This document shows positions 1-8,291 of a DNA stretch of 64,000 bases, piece by piece. Location: assembly GCF_000758665.1 (NCBI RefSeq), contig NZ_CP009285.1:3410001-3474000 (forward strand), in the 5' to 3' direction. Both the position numbers and the translations under genes were made by a program. Origin of the DNA: Paenibacillus borealis (GTDB lineage Bacteria > Bacillota > Bacilli > Paenibacillales > Paenibacillaceae). The notes under the pieces were generated by a model. That model searched no databases, was not told the DNA's origin, and was given only the letters and a program-made list of their open reading frames with translations. Numbering within the stretch: position 1 is the stretch's first letter; each line of letters begins with the position of its first letter.

Positions 1-888
1 TCGTTTTACTGATACTTCGGTATATATTTCTGTGGTACTCACGCTAGAATGACCTAAGATTTCCTGGACAGCTCGTAGGTCAGCTCCATTCTCCAGTAGC
101 TGGGTAGCAAATGAATGACGGAGATAGTGTGGGGTTGATTTTTCATTAATACAGGCCAGCTTTCTGTACTTAGCAAATATATCTTCAACACCATAAATGG
201 ATAGAGCTTGACCATATTTGTTAAGAAAAAGAGTATCGCTTTGTGGACGGAATAACTCCCTTACAGCTAACCAATTGTTGAGTTTGTCAATGAGCTCAGT
301 GCTGGATAAATATAACAACCTCTCTTTGCGTCCCTTTCCAAATATAATAACTACTTGACTTTTTAAATCAATATCTTCCAGTTGAATTTGTGCAAGTTCA
401 CCAATCCGGATTCCAGTTGAAAATAACAAATCGATAATGGCATCATTACGAATAGATAAGCGGGTACGGAAAGGGGAAGCAAAATGTTCTCTGTCCTTCA
501 GAGGTGATTGCAATAATCGTTCTATTTCTTCAACTGCTAGCGTTTTTGGAATTCGTTTTGCAGTTTTGAATTTTCTTCCGAAGTTGTTGAGTGGGGATTG
601 GTCAATCCAGCTTTTCTGGACTAAGAATAAAAAGAAAGCTTTAAACGTTATGTATTTTCTCTTAATTGTGGAATCCTTAAGGGTTCCTGTGCTGTTGAAG
701 CTGTGAAAGTAGCTATGCAGAATATCGCTTGTAATTGCCTCTACTTTATTTTCTTTCAGCCAGTTATGAAGTCTATTTAAGTCTGATACATAAGCCTTGA
801 TAGATTTAGGTGAAAGGTTTTTTTCAATAATTAGAAAAGATATGTATTTTTCAATATATTCATCTAATGCTGAAACGGAAATTGCCAA
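1..888 (-). CDS. tyrosine recombinase/integrase (C-terminus cut by window edge)
   Basis: This is a site-specific recombinase of the phage-integrase/XerC-D type, which cleaves and rejoins DNA through a covalent 3'-phosphotyrosine. Reading from a TTG at 888, with GGAGG at 896-900 seven bases upstream, the frame stays open for 296 codons and leaves the window. An N-terminal SAM-like core-binding domain (about residues 1-110) precedes the catalytic domain. The catalytic set is visible: Arg in STGIRIGEL, Lys in GKGRKERL, HYLRH, GHSSVS and the nucleophile Tyr in TTEIYTEVS; only the last few residues are missing. Base composition is more AT-rich than the malic enzyme next to it. The length fits XerC/D or a small mobile-element integrase; lack of visible neighbours to the left prevents a choice. 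Confidence 0.9.
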   Translation of the reverse strand, partial: MAISVSALDEYIEKYISFLIIEKNLSPKSIKAYVSDLNRLHNWLKENKVEAITSDILHSYFHSFNSTGTLKDSTIKRKYITFKAFFLFLVQKSWIDQSPLNNFGRKFKTAKRIPKTLAVEEIERLLQSPLKDREHFASPFRTRLSIRNDAIIDLLFSTGIRIGELAQIQLEDIDLKSQVVIIFGKGRKERLLYLSSTELIDKLNNWLAVRELFRPQSDTLFLNKYGQALSIYGVEDIFAKYRKLACINEKSTPHYLRHSFATQLLENGADLRAVQEILGHSSVSTTEIYTEVSVKR

Positions 889-1118
889 TGATATTCCTCC
901 TGATGTTTAAGTATCTTTAAAATGGATGTTCAAAGTATAACAAAGCCTTTCAGTAAAGGGGGAAATAAGAAATATATATTTCAATAATCTAATAGACGAA
1001 TATGAATGTTGCAGCATTTAAGTCTTCCATCCCTTATGTATGATTGGATTTTATTATGTACAATCTGTGAACTGTAGTATATTGGACTTAGATTCGTCTG
1101 ATGAGGGAGGCATATTCT

Positions 1119-2525
1119 ATGTCAATTGCAACAACGATGATTATCCGGCTGGAAATCCGCAAGTCCGAAGCGTCTTTTGGGGATGTGGCAGCAAGGCTTG
1201 CATCTGCGGGCGGCGATATCGTGGCGATAGACGTCATCCGTGGCGGTAAGGACGTGACAACCCGGGACATTACAGTAAATGTGCAGGATGCAGCGAATGA
1301 AGAGATTATAAGCGTATTAAAGAATATGCCGGGTATAAAAGTCATTAACGTCTCCGACCGGACCTTCCTCGCACACCTGGGAGGTAAAATTGAGATTACT
1401 CCGAAGATGCCGATCAAGAACCGGGAGGATCTGTCCCTGGTCTACACGCCTGGTGTGGCCCGTGTCTGCATGGCGATTGCCGAAGATCCCGCGAAGGCCT
1501 ATTCCCTGACCATGAAAAGAAATACGGTAGCTGTCGTCACCGACGGCACCGCAGTGCTCGGGCTTGGTGATATCGGACCGGAGGCGGCGATGCCGGTGAT
1601 GGAAGGGAAGGCGATGCTGTTCAAGCAGCTGGCGGACATCGATGCATTCCCGCTGTGTCTGGACACGAAGGACCCGGACGAAATCATCCGGATTGTGAAA
1701 GCGGTTGCTCCCGGCTTCGGCGGAATCAATCTGGAGGATATCAGCTCTCCGCGCTGCTTCGAGATTGAGCGGAGGCTGTCAGCCGAGCTGGACATCCCGG
1801 TCTTCCATGATGATCAACACGGCACCGCAGTGGTAGCACTGGCCGGGCTGCTGAATGCGCTCCAAGTAGTGGACAAGGCTATAGCCGATTGCAGAATTGT
1901 GGTCATCGGCATCGGCGCGGCGGGTGTGTCGATCTGCCGGCTGCTGCTGGCGGCGGGGGCGAAGCAGATTTATGCTGTGGACCGGGCAGGGATTCTGAAT
2001 CGGGACGAACCCTACTCCAATCCCGAATGGAGCTGGCTGGCCGATGCAACGAATCCGGAGAATGTGAGCGGAGGCCTTGACGAAGCGATTCGCGGGGCGG
2101 ATGTATTCATCGGCGTCTCCGGCGGAGGGATTCTGACGGTGGAGCATCTGCAGACTATGGCGCCGGATAACATTGTGTTTGCTATGGCTAACCCCACCCC
2201 GGAGATTGAACCTGAGCTGGCAGAGCCCTATGTCCGGGTGCTGGCCACCGGAAGAAGCGATTATCCGAACCAGATCAATAACGTACTCTGTTTCCCCGGA
2301 ATCTTCCGCGGAGCGCTGGACTGCCGGGCCAAAGCTGTGAATCTGGAGATGAAGCTGGCGGCAGCACAGGCCATCGCTGCAGTGGTCCATCCGGATGAGC
2401 GGAATGAGCAGTATATTATTCCGAGTATTTTTAACGAAAAGGTAGTGGAGCAGGTACGTCTTGCTGTCATCCAGGCTGCGATTGCTACAGGTATGGCCCG
2501 GAGGATTCCGCCGGATATTTCGTAA
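1119..2525 (+). CDS. NAD(P)-dependent malic enzyme with N-terminal ACT domain
   Basis: Malic enzyme oxidatively decarboxylates L-malate to pyruvate and CO2 with NAD(P) in the cytoplasm, linking the TCA cycle to pyruvate. The ATG at 1119 is preferred because GGGAGG (1105-1110) sits eight bases upstream; a GTG-free extension to 1101 would contain the ribosome site. The 468-aa product starts with an ACT-like regulatory domain (about residues 1-85). The malic N domain follows (LSLVYTPGVARVC, with VTDGTAVLGLGDIGP), then HDDQHGTAVV and a Rossmann NAD-binding domain (VVIGIGAAGVSI). This is longer than the roughly 410-aa YtsJ type because of the ACT domain, which suggests amino-acid feedback; that is inference. 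It is monocistronic, followed at once by a terminator. Confidence 0.95.
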   Translation: MSIATTMIIRLEIRKSEASFGDVAARLASAGGDIVAIDVIRGGKDVTTRDITVNVQDAANEEIISVLKNMPGIKVINVSDRTFLAHLGGKIEITPKMPIKNREDLSLVYTPGVARVCMAIAEDPAKAYSLTMKRNTVAVVTDGTAVLGLGDIGPEAAMPVMEGKAMLFKQLADIDAFPLCLDTKDPDEIIRIVKAVAPGFGGINLEDISSPRCFEIERRLSAELDIPVFHDDQHGTAVVALAGLLNALQVVDKAIADCRIVVIGIGAAGVSICRLLLAAGAKQIYAVDRAGILNRDEPYSNPEWSWLADATNPENVSGGLDEAIRGADVFIGVSGGGILTVEHLQTMAPDNIVFAMANPTPEIEPELAEPYVRVLATGRSDYPNQINNVLCFPGIFRGALDCRAKAVNLEMKLAAAQAIAAVVHPDERNEQYIIPSIFNEKVVEQVRLAVIQAAIATGMARRIPPDIS

Positions 2526-2550
2526 CGGGAAATGTAATAATAGGTAAATG

Positions 2551-2586
2551 AAAGCCGCGGCCCGTTTGGGGTTGCGGCTTTTTTTG
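2551..2586 (+). terminator. intrinsic terminator of malic enzyme gene
   Basis: AAAGCCGC and GCGGCTTT arms flank a G-rich loop and run straight into a T tract, 25 bases after the malic enzyme stop codon. Confidence 0.85.
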
Positions 2587-2879
2587 CTTTTGGCGTATAT
2601 GGAATTTGCGTTTGGGGATTATTAAATAGCTGGAAAAATTAATATATAATACATTAGTTGTTAATATATTTTAATATAGTACAAACTTCGACAATTTGCG
2701 CTGCTGGGTCCGTGGTATATTCCTTTGATAATAGATACAAGAAAAGAAAAAATAGTAAAAACAAGATGCGGAAAGATAAAATCAGCTGGGATTCTAATAG
2801 ATACTATTCAGGAAGAATAGGATTCAAATGATAAAAGTACAACAAGAAAAAATATCTGAAAAAAGATGAGGACTTGAAT
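2587..2879. other. AT-rich intergenic region, no gene seen
   Basis: This stretch is strongly AT-rich with A-runs near 2740-2760 and 2840-2865. It probably holds the promoter of the following AT-rich gene, but no clear -35/-10 pair or operator could be chosen. No coding frame of useful length is present. Confidence 0.5.
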
Positions 2880-3608
2880 ATGAAATTATTTAAAATCCCT
2901 TTGTGGACCATTGTCTGTATTTGCATACCTTTAATTTATTTTATAGTTATTAATCCATTATTTTTTGGTTACCTGTTTTCCTCCATAACTTCTTCCGGGA
3001 AAAGTGAAGTGGAAAAAGAAGTTCATCGCTTGTTGGAGTCCAGATATCATAAAATATTTGAGATGGTGGAGTTTGATAGAACAAATCTGCACGGGACATT
3101 TATGGGACGAGTTTTATCAATGGAGGATGGGATTGTTTTTAATGTATTTCAAGGCCAAAGCAAGGAAACGCAAAATGATTATATGCTAAAGGCTTGGGCA
3201 AAACCTGTGATTGATTCTGTTATAAAAAATAACAATGTTGAATATGAATTGGAATATGATGCCCCTTCTTTACTTTGGACTAGCAGAGGGGCAAATTACT
3301 GGGATACTAATTTTATTGAAAATCCGTCAGAAATTTCACTAAAGATTAGCTTTATGTTTGTTGAGAAAATGAGTAGAGAACAAGTTTTTAATATATTAAA
3401 AAAATTCAAATTTTTAAAAATTGGAAAAGTATCTTTAGTGTTATATCCTGCCAAACGTTCTCCAAATCTAGAGATGTTAAACCAGTTAGGCTTTGAAAAA
3501 TATTATTTAAACAACACAGATAATTTATACAAAACATGCCAAATTCTAAATCATGAAGTCTTAAATGACGTCAATCTATTTCAATTAGGCAGTTCATGTT
3601 TGAATTAG
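2880..3608 (+). CDS. membrane-anchored protein of unknown function
   Basis: A 242-aa protein I do not recognise. One hydrophobic segment at about residues 5-32 (IPLWTIVCICIPLIYFIV) would tether it to the membrane. The remainder is a mixed alpha/beta extracytoplasmic domain without a signature motif; it has two Cys near the C-terminus. The ATG at 2880 is chosen over a TTG at 2874 because GATGAGGA ends about seven bases before it. Composition is much more AT-rich than the malic enzyme upstream, suggesting horizontal origin together with the small gene downstream. No homologous family can be named from sequence alone. Confidence 0.7.
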   Translation: MKLFKIPLWTIVCICIPLIYFIVINPLFFGYLFSSITSSGKSEVEKEVHRLLESRYHKIFEMVEFDRTNLHGTFMGRVLSMEDGIVFNVFQGQSKETQNDYMLKAWAKPVIDSVIKNNNVEYELEYDAPSLLWTSRGANYWDTNFIENPSEISLKISFMFVEKMSREQVFNILKKFKFLKIGKVSLVLYPAKRSPNLEMLNQLGFEKYYLNNTDNLYKTCQILNHEVLNDVNLFQLGSSCLN

Positions 3609-3886
3609 GAGATTATATTGTTAATGTCTGGTTATTGTATGGATTTACCGGCCTCGTATAGCTATTCACTTTGTTCTTGGACTTAGAGACCCGTTGGTAA
3701 TATAGAACGCAAAATATGAAAGAAATAACATTGCACTGTACTCTATAGATGTAAATGGTGGGGAGAGAGTGGAAAGCATAAATAAAGCAAAGGATTTTCA
3801 GGAATTATAGAATGTAATTACAAACGAGTGAATTTGGACCAGCGAATTAAGGATCTTAGTTAACATAATTTAGGTGGAGGTTTATC

Positions 3887-4069
3887 ATGCATGATGACAA
3901 TAACTATCGGGTAAGAGAAAGGAGAGTTTCTAAAGTTTCCAAGGAGAAAAGACAGGAAGAATTCAGGAAAAACGGTTGCGCAAGTATTATATTGCTTATT
4001 ATTTTAGGACCTTTTCTCTTTCTTGGATTGAGCCAGTTGATTGATGCAATAAGCAGTCTTTTGAAGTAA
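3887..4069 (+). CDS. small single-pass membrane protein, unknown
   Basis: This encodes 60 aa behind a clear GGTGGAGG ribosome site. The N-terminal half is highly charged (RVRERRVSKVSKEKRQEE). The C-terminal half is one transmembrane helix (SIILLIILGPFLFLGLSQLI), giving a predicted topology with the basic tail in the cytoplasm. The good ribosome site and the amphipathic layout support a real gene despite its size. The function is unknown. The 278-bp gap before it holds no frame I would call. Confidence 0.6.
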   Translation: MHDDNNYRVRERRVSKVSKEKRQEEFRKNGCASIILLIILGPFLFLGLSQLIDAISSLLK

Positions 4070-4284
4070 TTTGATTCCGGAATTCATAGCTGGATATTGG
4101 TGAGTAATTTCAAATAAATAATTATCTATACTTTATGCTCAGTCTATAATTCAGCGGTTGATGGTTTCAGCCGGGTAAACGGTGCATTCGATTGATTTAG
4201 AGGTTCGTATATACTTTCCCCCGCCAACATCAACATGGTAAAATATACAATTGAATACATCTATTCTATGATTCAGGAGGAGCC

Positions 4285-4830
4285 ATGAACCGCAGAATTC
4301 ATATTATGGGAGCTTCCGGAGCGGGGACTACTACACTTGGCAAGGCGCTCGCGGCAAGGCTTCCGCATGTTCATCTGGACAGTGACGATTACCTCTGGGA
4401 GCAGAAGTATAGTAAGCTTTCCCCGGTCGCAGAGCGGCTGAGCAGTTTGAAAGACGACTTAGAGCATCAGGAGTCCTGGATTTTATCCGGTGCAATCTGC
4501 GGTTGGGGAGACAGTCTCCGCGATATCATTGATCTGGTGATTTTCCTGTGGATTCCTGAGCAGCTTCGCCTGGAACGTTTGCGGGCGAGGGAATATGAAC
4601 GTTATGGTGAGGAAGGTCTGCCTGGCGGAAGTAAATATGGTGATGTCGAGACTTTTATAGAGTGGGCGGCGCTCTATGATACAGCAGGACCGGAGGTCAG
4701 AAGCCGGGTGTTGCATGAGGAATGGATGGCGGGGCTGAATTGTGATGTTGTGCGTTTGGAAGGAGATATGCAAGTGGAAGAACGGGTGGCGGCTGTATTG
4801 CACCATATGTCCCGGCAATTCCCGGAATGA
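4285..4830 (+). CDS. P-loop NTPase, adenylate/shikimate-kinase-like
   Basis: A 181-aa P-loop protein of the small-molecule kinase-like AAA group (often annotated shikimate or adenylate kinase-like). The Walker A region at residues 9-16 reads GASGAGTT, so Thr15 stands where the canonical GxxxxGK[ST] has Lys. An acidic LDSDDYLW follows at about residues 35-42, and a Walker-B-like hydrophobic strand (DLVIFLWIP) at about residues 82-90. The C-terminal half carries an Arg-rich lid (RLERLRAREYERYG). A GGAGGAG ribosome site precedes the ATG. From memory, the GTTTLG variant recurs in this family, so it need not mean loss of function. The substrate is unknown. Confidence 0.8.
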   Translation: MNRRIHIMGASGAGTTTLGKALAARLPHVHLDSDDYLWEQKYSKLSPVAERLSSLKDDLEHQESWILSGAICGWGDSLRDIIDLVIFLWIPEQLRLERLRAREYERYGEEGLPGGSKYGDVETFIEWAALYDTAGPEVRSRVLHEEWMAGLNCDVVRLEGDMQVEERVAAVLHHMSRQFPE

Positions 4831-4880
4831 CCGGATCAGGATTTTTTTCACATGATAAGCTATGGAAAAGAGGGCGAAAC

Positions 4881-5330
4881 ATGAAGAAGATCGTGCGTGC
4901 GCTGCTGCTTCCCGGAGTCATGCTTATGCTGCTTACGTCCTGCAATACGGAAACTACTCATTTCAATTATACTTTTAAAGGCGAGAGCGAAACCTGGTCG
5001 GCTGTATATGAGCAGACAGCAAGCCAGAAGCTGATCATCAAAAATGACAGGGTAAAGGATTCCGTATCCAGCAAACGGTATACGTTCGATCTTCATTACA
5101 AAGGCGAACAGTCGGACCTCGGAGAGATCAAACAGTTCAAATACAGCTATAAAGGGACAAGCGGAGGTGGAAGCCGGACTGAAGAAGGTCCTGTTCGGCT
5201 GGAAATGCTGCATTCGGGAGGGGATGGAAGCGGTGCATTTGAGTGGGAAGATTCCGTAATTAAAGTAAATGTGGAATGGGACGGTCACAGTGAGGAGTTT
5301 GAACTTAAGAATGAAAAGCAGGGCAAGTAA
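4881..5330 (+). CDS. putative lipoprotein, unknown
   Basis: A 149-aa secreted lipoprotein: basic N-terminus (MKKIVRALLL), hydrophobic core and lipobox LTSC, with acylation expected on Cys20. The mature part is beta-rich and polar, with no recognised domain (HFNYTFKGESETWSAVYEQ). The ATG at 4881 places the signal peptide correctly; the open frame extends upstream to 4827, but those codons would precede the basic region and overlap the previous gene. It is followed by a second lipoprotein gene and may be co-transcribed with it, although a hairpin lies between. Confidence 0.75.
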   Translation: MKKIVRALLLPGVMLMLLTSCNTETTHFNYTFKGESETWSAVYEQTASQKLIIKNDRVKDSVSSKRYTFDLHYKGEQSDLGEIKQFKYSYKGTSGGGSRTEEGPVRLEMLHSGGDGSGAFEWEDSVIKVNVEWDGHSEEFELKNEKQGK

Positions 5331-5333
5331 GGG

Positions 5334-5353
5334 CTAATTCCATAGGGAATTAG
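5334..5353 (+). terminator. short hairpin between lipoprotein genes
   Basis: CTAATTCC and GGAATTAG form an 8-bp stem with a short loop just after the upstream stop codon. There is no strong T-run, so it may be a weak terminator or a transcript-processing hairpin. Confidence 0.4.
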
Positions 5354-5400
5354 TCGTTTACATAGATATTCAAGTTGTCACAAATGAGGAGAATCTGCCA

Positions 5401-5886
5401 TTGAACAAGCGGGTGATGTTTTCCGTAATTCTGATTCTCGCGGTGGTGCTTGCCGGCTGCGGTGTGAAGCAGGAACAGAAAGAGATGTACAATAGCAATC
5501 AGGCGATTGCCGGAAGCGGAGACAGCTATAGCTATGGCAACCGCAGCGGTGAAGTGACGGCGGAGTCGGCCGATATTGAATTCACGAAATTCTACGGATC
5601 AGACACAATCTGGACGATAGAAGCTGAGCAGGATAACAAGGTGAATATTGAATATCAGCAGCGTCTGAAAGACGGCAAATTCAAAATTGTCCTCATAACT
5701 CCGGATGGGGATGTACAAGTAGTTGCGGAGAACAGTACAGAAGGTGAAACAGAACTCATTTTGCCCAAAGGTAAGAATGTTGTCAAATTTGTCGGCAGAG
5801 GCGGCGATGGCACGGTTCATGCCGGGTTGACAAGCAGCGGAGATTTACCTGTCACGGTTGTGAACGCCGGAGGTATGGTGGAATGA
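5401..5886 (+). CDS. putative lipoprotein, unknown
   Basis: A 161-aa lipoprotein starting at TTG, with GAGGAG about ten bases upstream. The signal sequence ends in lipobox LAGC (Cys20). The mature domain has Gly/Ser-rich linkers followed by beta strands (VNIEYQQRLKDGKFKIVLI, then GETELILPKGKNVVKFVG), resembling the small beta-sandwich 'DUF' lipoproteins common in Firmicutes, but no family is certain. Its last codons overlap the start of the phosphatase gene (ATGA), so the two are probably translationally coupled. Confidence 0.75.
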   Translation: MNKRVMFSVILILAVVLAGCGVKQEQKEMYNSNQAIAGSGDSYSYGNRSGEVTAESADIEFTKFYGSDTIWTIEAEQDNKVNIEYQQRLKDGKFKIVLITPDGDVQVVAENSTEGETELILPKGKNVVKFVGRGGDGTVHAGLTSSGDLPVTVVNAGGMVE

Positions 5887-6452
5887 GCTTAGGGCTGGTT
5901 AGGCATTTCAGAGTGGAGCACAAGCCGGAGCGGACCTGGCTGACTGGAGAGCAGTTCAATCTATGGATACAGGGATATGAGACAGCCCCAATTCAGCAAC
6001 CGGGACATAAGAGCAATTTGCAAAAGTGGGATATTTGTCTGTGCAGTGATCAGGTGAGAGCGGTACATACGGCAAGTTATTTTGATGCTCAAGAGTTCGT
6101 ATATACGGAGCAGCTGAGGGAAATTGGTATAGCAGCACTGGGGTTCGGCAGATTCAAGCTAAGCAGACTGCGCCTGCCTCTCGCCTGCTGGCTCGTACTC
6201 GCACGTTTGTCCTGGGCTGCCGGCCATCCCTCCCAACCGGAGCGCCGAGCGGCTGTTCTGCAGCGTGCCCGTACGGTTGTCGATTCTCTGGTGCCGGAAG
6301 CTGAAGCTGCTGCATCTGAAGGGCGTGTGCTGATCGTCAGCCATGGCGCGTTCATGCGAGTACTGGACAAGGAACTCCGGCGCAGGGGCTACAAGGCAGA
6401 GCGGATGGGTTATCCGCGCAATGGGCAATTATATTTATATGAGAAGCAATAA
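5883..6452 (+). CDS. histidine phosphatase family protein
   Basis: A 189-aa member of the phosphoglycerate-mutase-like histidine phosphatase superfamily, which forms a phosphohistidine intermediate. The N-terminal signature is LVRHFRV (Arg7, His8) instead of the usual RHG. The second half of the active site is IVSHGAFMRVL near the C-terminus. The catalytic Arg and both His are present, while the Gly after the first His is Phe. The ATG overlaps the previous stop (ATGA), so coupling with the lipoprotein gene is likely. The substrate cannot be inferred; the middle region is Arg/Ala-rich. Confidence 0.85.
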   Translation: MSLGLVRHFRVEHKPERTWLTGEQFNLWIQGYETAPIQQPGHKSNLQKWDICLCSDQVRAVHTASYFDAQEFVYTEQLREIGIAALGFGRFKLSRLRLPLACWLVLARLSWAAGHPSQPERRAAVLQRARTVVDSLVPEAEAAASEGRVLIVSHGAFMRVLDKELRRRGYKAERMGYPRNGQLYLYEKQ

Positions 6453-6489
6453 AGGATTCACAATTAAATGAAAGCGGGGCACACAGACT

Positions 6490-6933
6490 ATGGTAACAAT
6501 CGAAGAAATCGGCATTGAATCGCTTAAGGCGCTAAATACGCTGTACGAAGAACTGATTGGCGGACCGACAGATCCGGTGAAGCTGGAGACGGCATTCCGG
6601 GCCATCCGGGAGGATAGCCGGTATGCGCTATTGGGTGCTTTTGTAGACGGGGAATTGCTGGGCTCTATGATGGGGATCGTCTGCCAGGACCTCGTTGGGG
6701 ATTGCCGTCCGTTCATGGTGATTGAGAATGTCGTAGTCTCATCGCGCGCACGCCGCCAAGGTATTGGCAAAAAACTGATGACTGCCCTCGAAGACATCGC
6801 CCACGAGCGGGACTGCTACTATATTATCTTCGTGTCGGGAGAGAAGCGGAAGGAAGCGCATGTTTTTTATGAGAAGATGGGCTACAAAGAAGAGCGGGTG
6901 GAGGGCTACCGTAAGCATTTGAGCTCGCATTAG
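6490..6933 (+). CDS. GNAT family N-acetyltransferase
   Basis: A 147-aa acetyltransferase with the whole GNAT fold visible: beta strands VDGELLGSMMG and FMVIENVVV, then the acetyl-CoA pyrophosphate loop RRQGIGKKL. A late YYIIFVSGEKRKEAHVFYEK strand-helix follows, ending in MGY. The length is typical. The substrate is unknown (amino-glycoside, amino acid or protein N-terminus are all possible). It starts 37 bases after the phosphatase gene and is probably in the same operon. Confidence 0.88.
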   Translation: MVTIEEIGIESLKALNTLYEELIGGPTDPVKLETAFRAIREDSRYALLGAFVDGELLGSMMGIVCQDLVGDCRPFMVIENVVVSSRARRQGIGKKLMTALEDIAHERDCYYIIFVSGEKRKEAHVFYEKMGYKEERVEGYRKHLSSH

Positions 6934-6934
6934 G

Positions 6935-7863
6935 ATGGAGAAGGTGCAAACGAATAGAGGGAAGCTCACAAGCGTAGGAAATCATAAATTGAATAACATC
7001 GTTGAAGGCGACACTAAAGATTTGCCCCCCCGTAGTATTTTAGCATGGCTGTGGTTCATCTGCCTTGTTATGGTCGCTTGTAGCCCCCGAAATTGCCAAG
7101 GTTACACAAGTTATCGTATATGATCGTGCAGGTTACGGATGGAGTGAATCAGGGCCGTTCCCGCGTACCAATGAGCAGTGTATATCAGAGCTTTATGAGC
7201 TGCTGCTGCAAGCTGGAGTTGATGGTCCTTATATTTTTGTGGGTCATTCCTACGGCGGATTAAATGTAAGGCTGTTTACCGGAAAATATCCCCAGCTTGT
7301 GGCGGGGGGTTGTGCTGGTTGATTCCATGCACGAAGATGAAATGACTGACCGTTTTCCTGCAGAACATGTTAAGGGACAAATTATGGCTGTTAAATTCTA
7401 TTTTGTATTAAAAGTACTGTCTAAGATCGGAGTATTGAAGATTCTTTCGGGTTTCAAAAAGTTCCCGGGGTTCTCTGCAACCATTAGCCCTTTTTCAAAG
7501 CAGACCCAGAAGCTTTTATGGAGGACATCGTTTCAGAAAAAGACTATTGCGGCCATGCATAGTGAGTTCTCCAATGTGCAGGATGGTTACCGGAAGGTCA
7601 GGGGAATGCCCGCAACAGAGATCCCCTTAATTGTTATCAAATCAGTAGTAGTCAATGAATTCTATCCCGGAACATCAGAAGATACGAAGCGAATAATCAG
7701 AGAGAAACTCCGGGAAGCGGCAAATGATCTGAAGAACTGGTCAGTCAACGGGAGGCTGGTTGAAGCATCCGGCAGCGGACATAACATACATATTGAGAAC
7801 CCGCAGATTGTTGTTGATTCAATCCTAGAGATCCTCAGAAAAGCCTTATTGACCAAAGTTTAA
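6935..7863 (+). pseudogene. degenerate alpha/beta hydrolase
   Basis: Three pieces in three frames together make one alpha/beta hydrolase. The first (6935 onward, KLTSVGNHKLN) shifts frame at a run of seven C (7025-7031). The second continues VVF-stop-HGCGSSALLWSLVAPEI, with TAG at 7041-7043 where family members have Glu, then carries YDRAGYGWSE and the nucleophile motif GHSYGG. A run of six G near 7311-7316 shifts to the third frame (VVLVDSMHEDE), which keeps the late catalytic His in GSGHNIHIENP. Two frameshifts plus one nonsense codon make this a decayed gene; homopolymer errors could explain the shifts but not the stop. It begins right after the GNAT stop. Confidence 0.85.
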
Positions 7864-7899
7864 GCTTCCTTCGAATCTGCCATAAGTGGATTATTCAGT

Positions 7900-7927
7900 A
7901 AAGCTGGGACTTACACGTTCCAGCTTT
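7900..7927 (+). terminator. hairpin after hydrolase pseudogene
   Basis: AAAGCTGGGA and TTCCAGCTTT form a 9-10 bp stem around a short loop, followed by AATTGTATTT. It lies about 35 bases after the end of the decayed hydrolase. Confidence 0.65.
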
Positions 7928-7929
7928 AA

Positions 7930-8108
7930 TTGTATTTACTGCAACTAAAAAGATGTATTTTAGGTTCAGTTGTAATTTAGTTGCATTTTCTACAACTAAA
8001 AGGCTGCCTATTCTGTTAAGGAAGCACTTTTCTTATTTTTAGTTGTACTGAATACAGTTAAACTTGGAAAATCCGGCTTTGCCTCATTTTTAAGTGTATG
8101 AAATACAA
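7930..8108. repeat. four-palindrome intergenic array (51-62-51 spacing)
   Basis: Four imperfect 15-bp palindromes of the type TTGTA-N5-TACAA start at 7930, 7981, 8043 and 8094, giving steps of 51, 62 and 51 bp. The first two are followed by CTAAAA; the last two are preceded by TTTTTA, so the pairs are inverted relative to each other. The same step pattern occurs at 15498 and 57824. No plausible gene overlaps the array. Confidence 0.85.
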
Positions 8109-8291
8109 CTATCCTGCCAAGAGCTATACTTTGCATTGGATTTCACCCCTCGTAGACTTTATATACTTCTCCAGAGTGTTTAATCACCTCTCCCCCCAAA
8201 ATTACCGTTTGACCATCCCGATGACAGCGCTTTATAATCCCTTCATGAGTGGCGGACCAGTGGTCATGACTACAGAAGGCGGGGGACAACT

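Noticed and set aside
7025..7316. Phase-variable hydrolase controlled by C7 and G6 tracts
   Set aside because: An independent nonsense codon at 7041-7043 would keep the gene off regardless of tract length.
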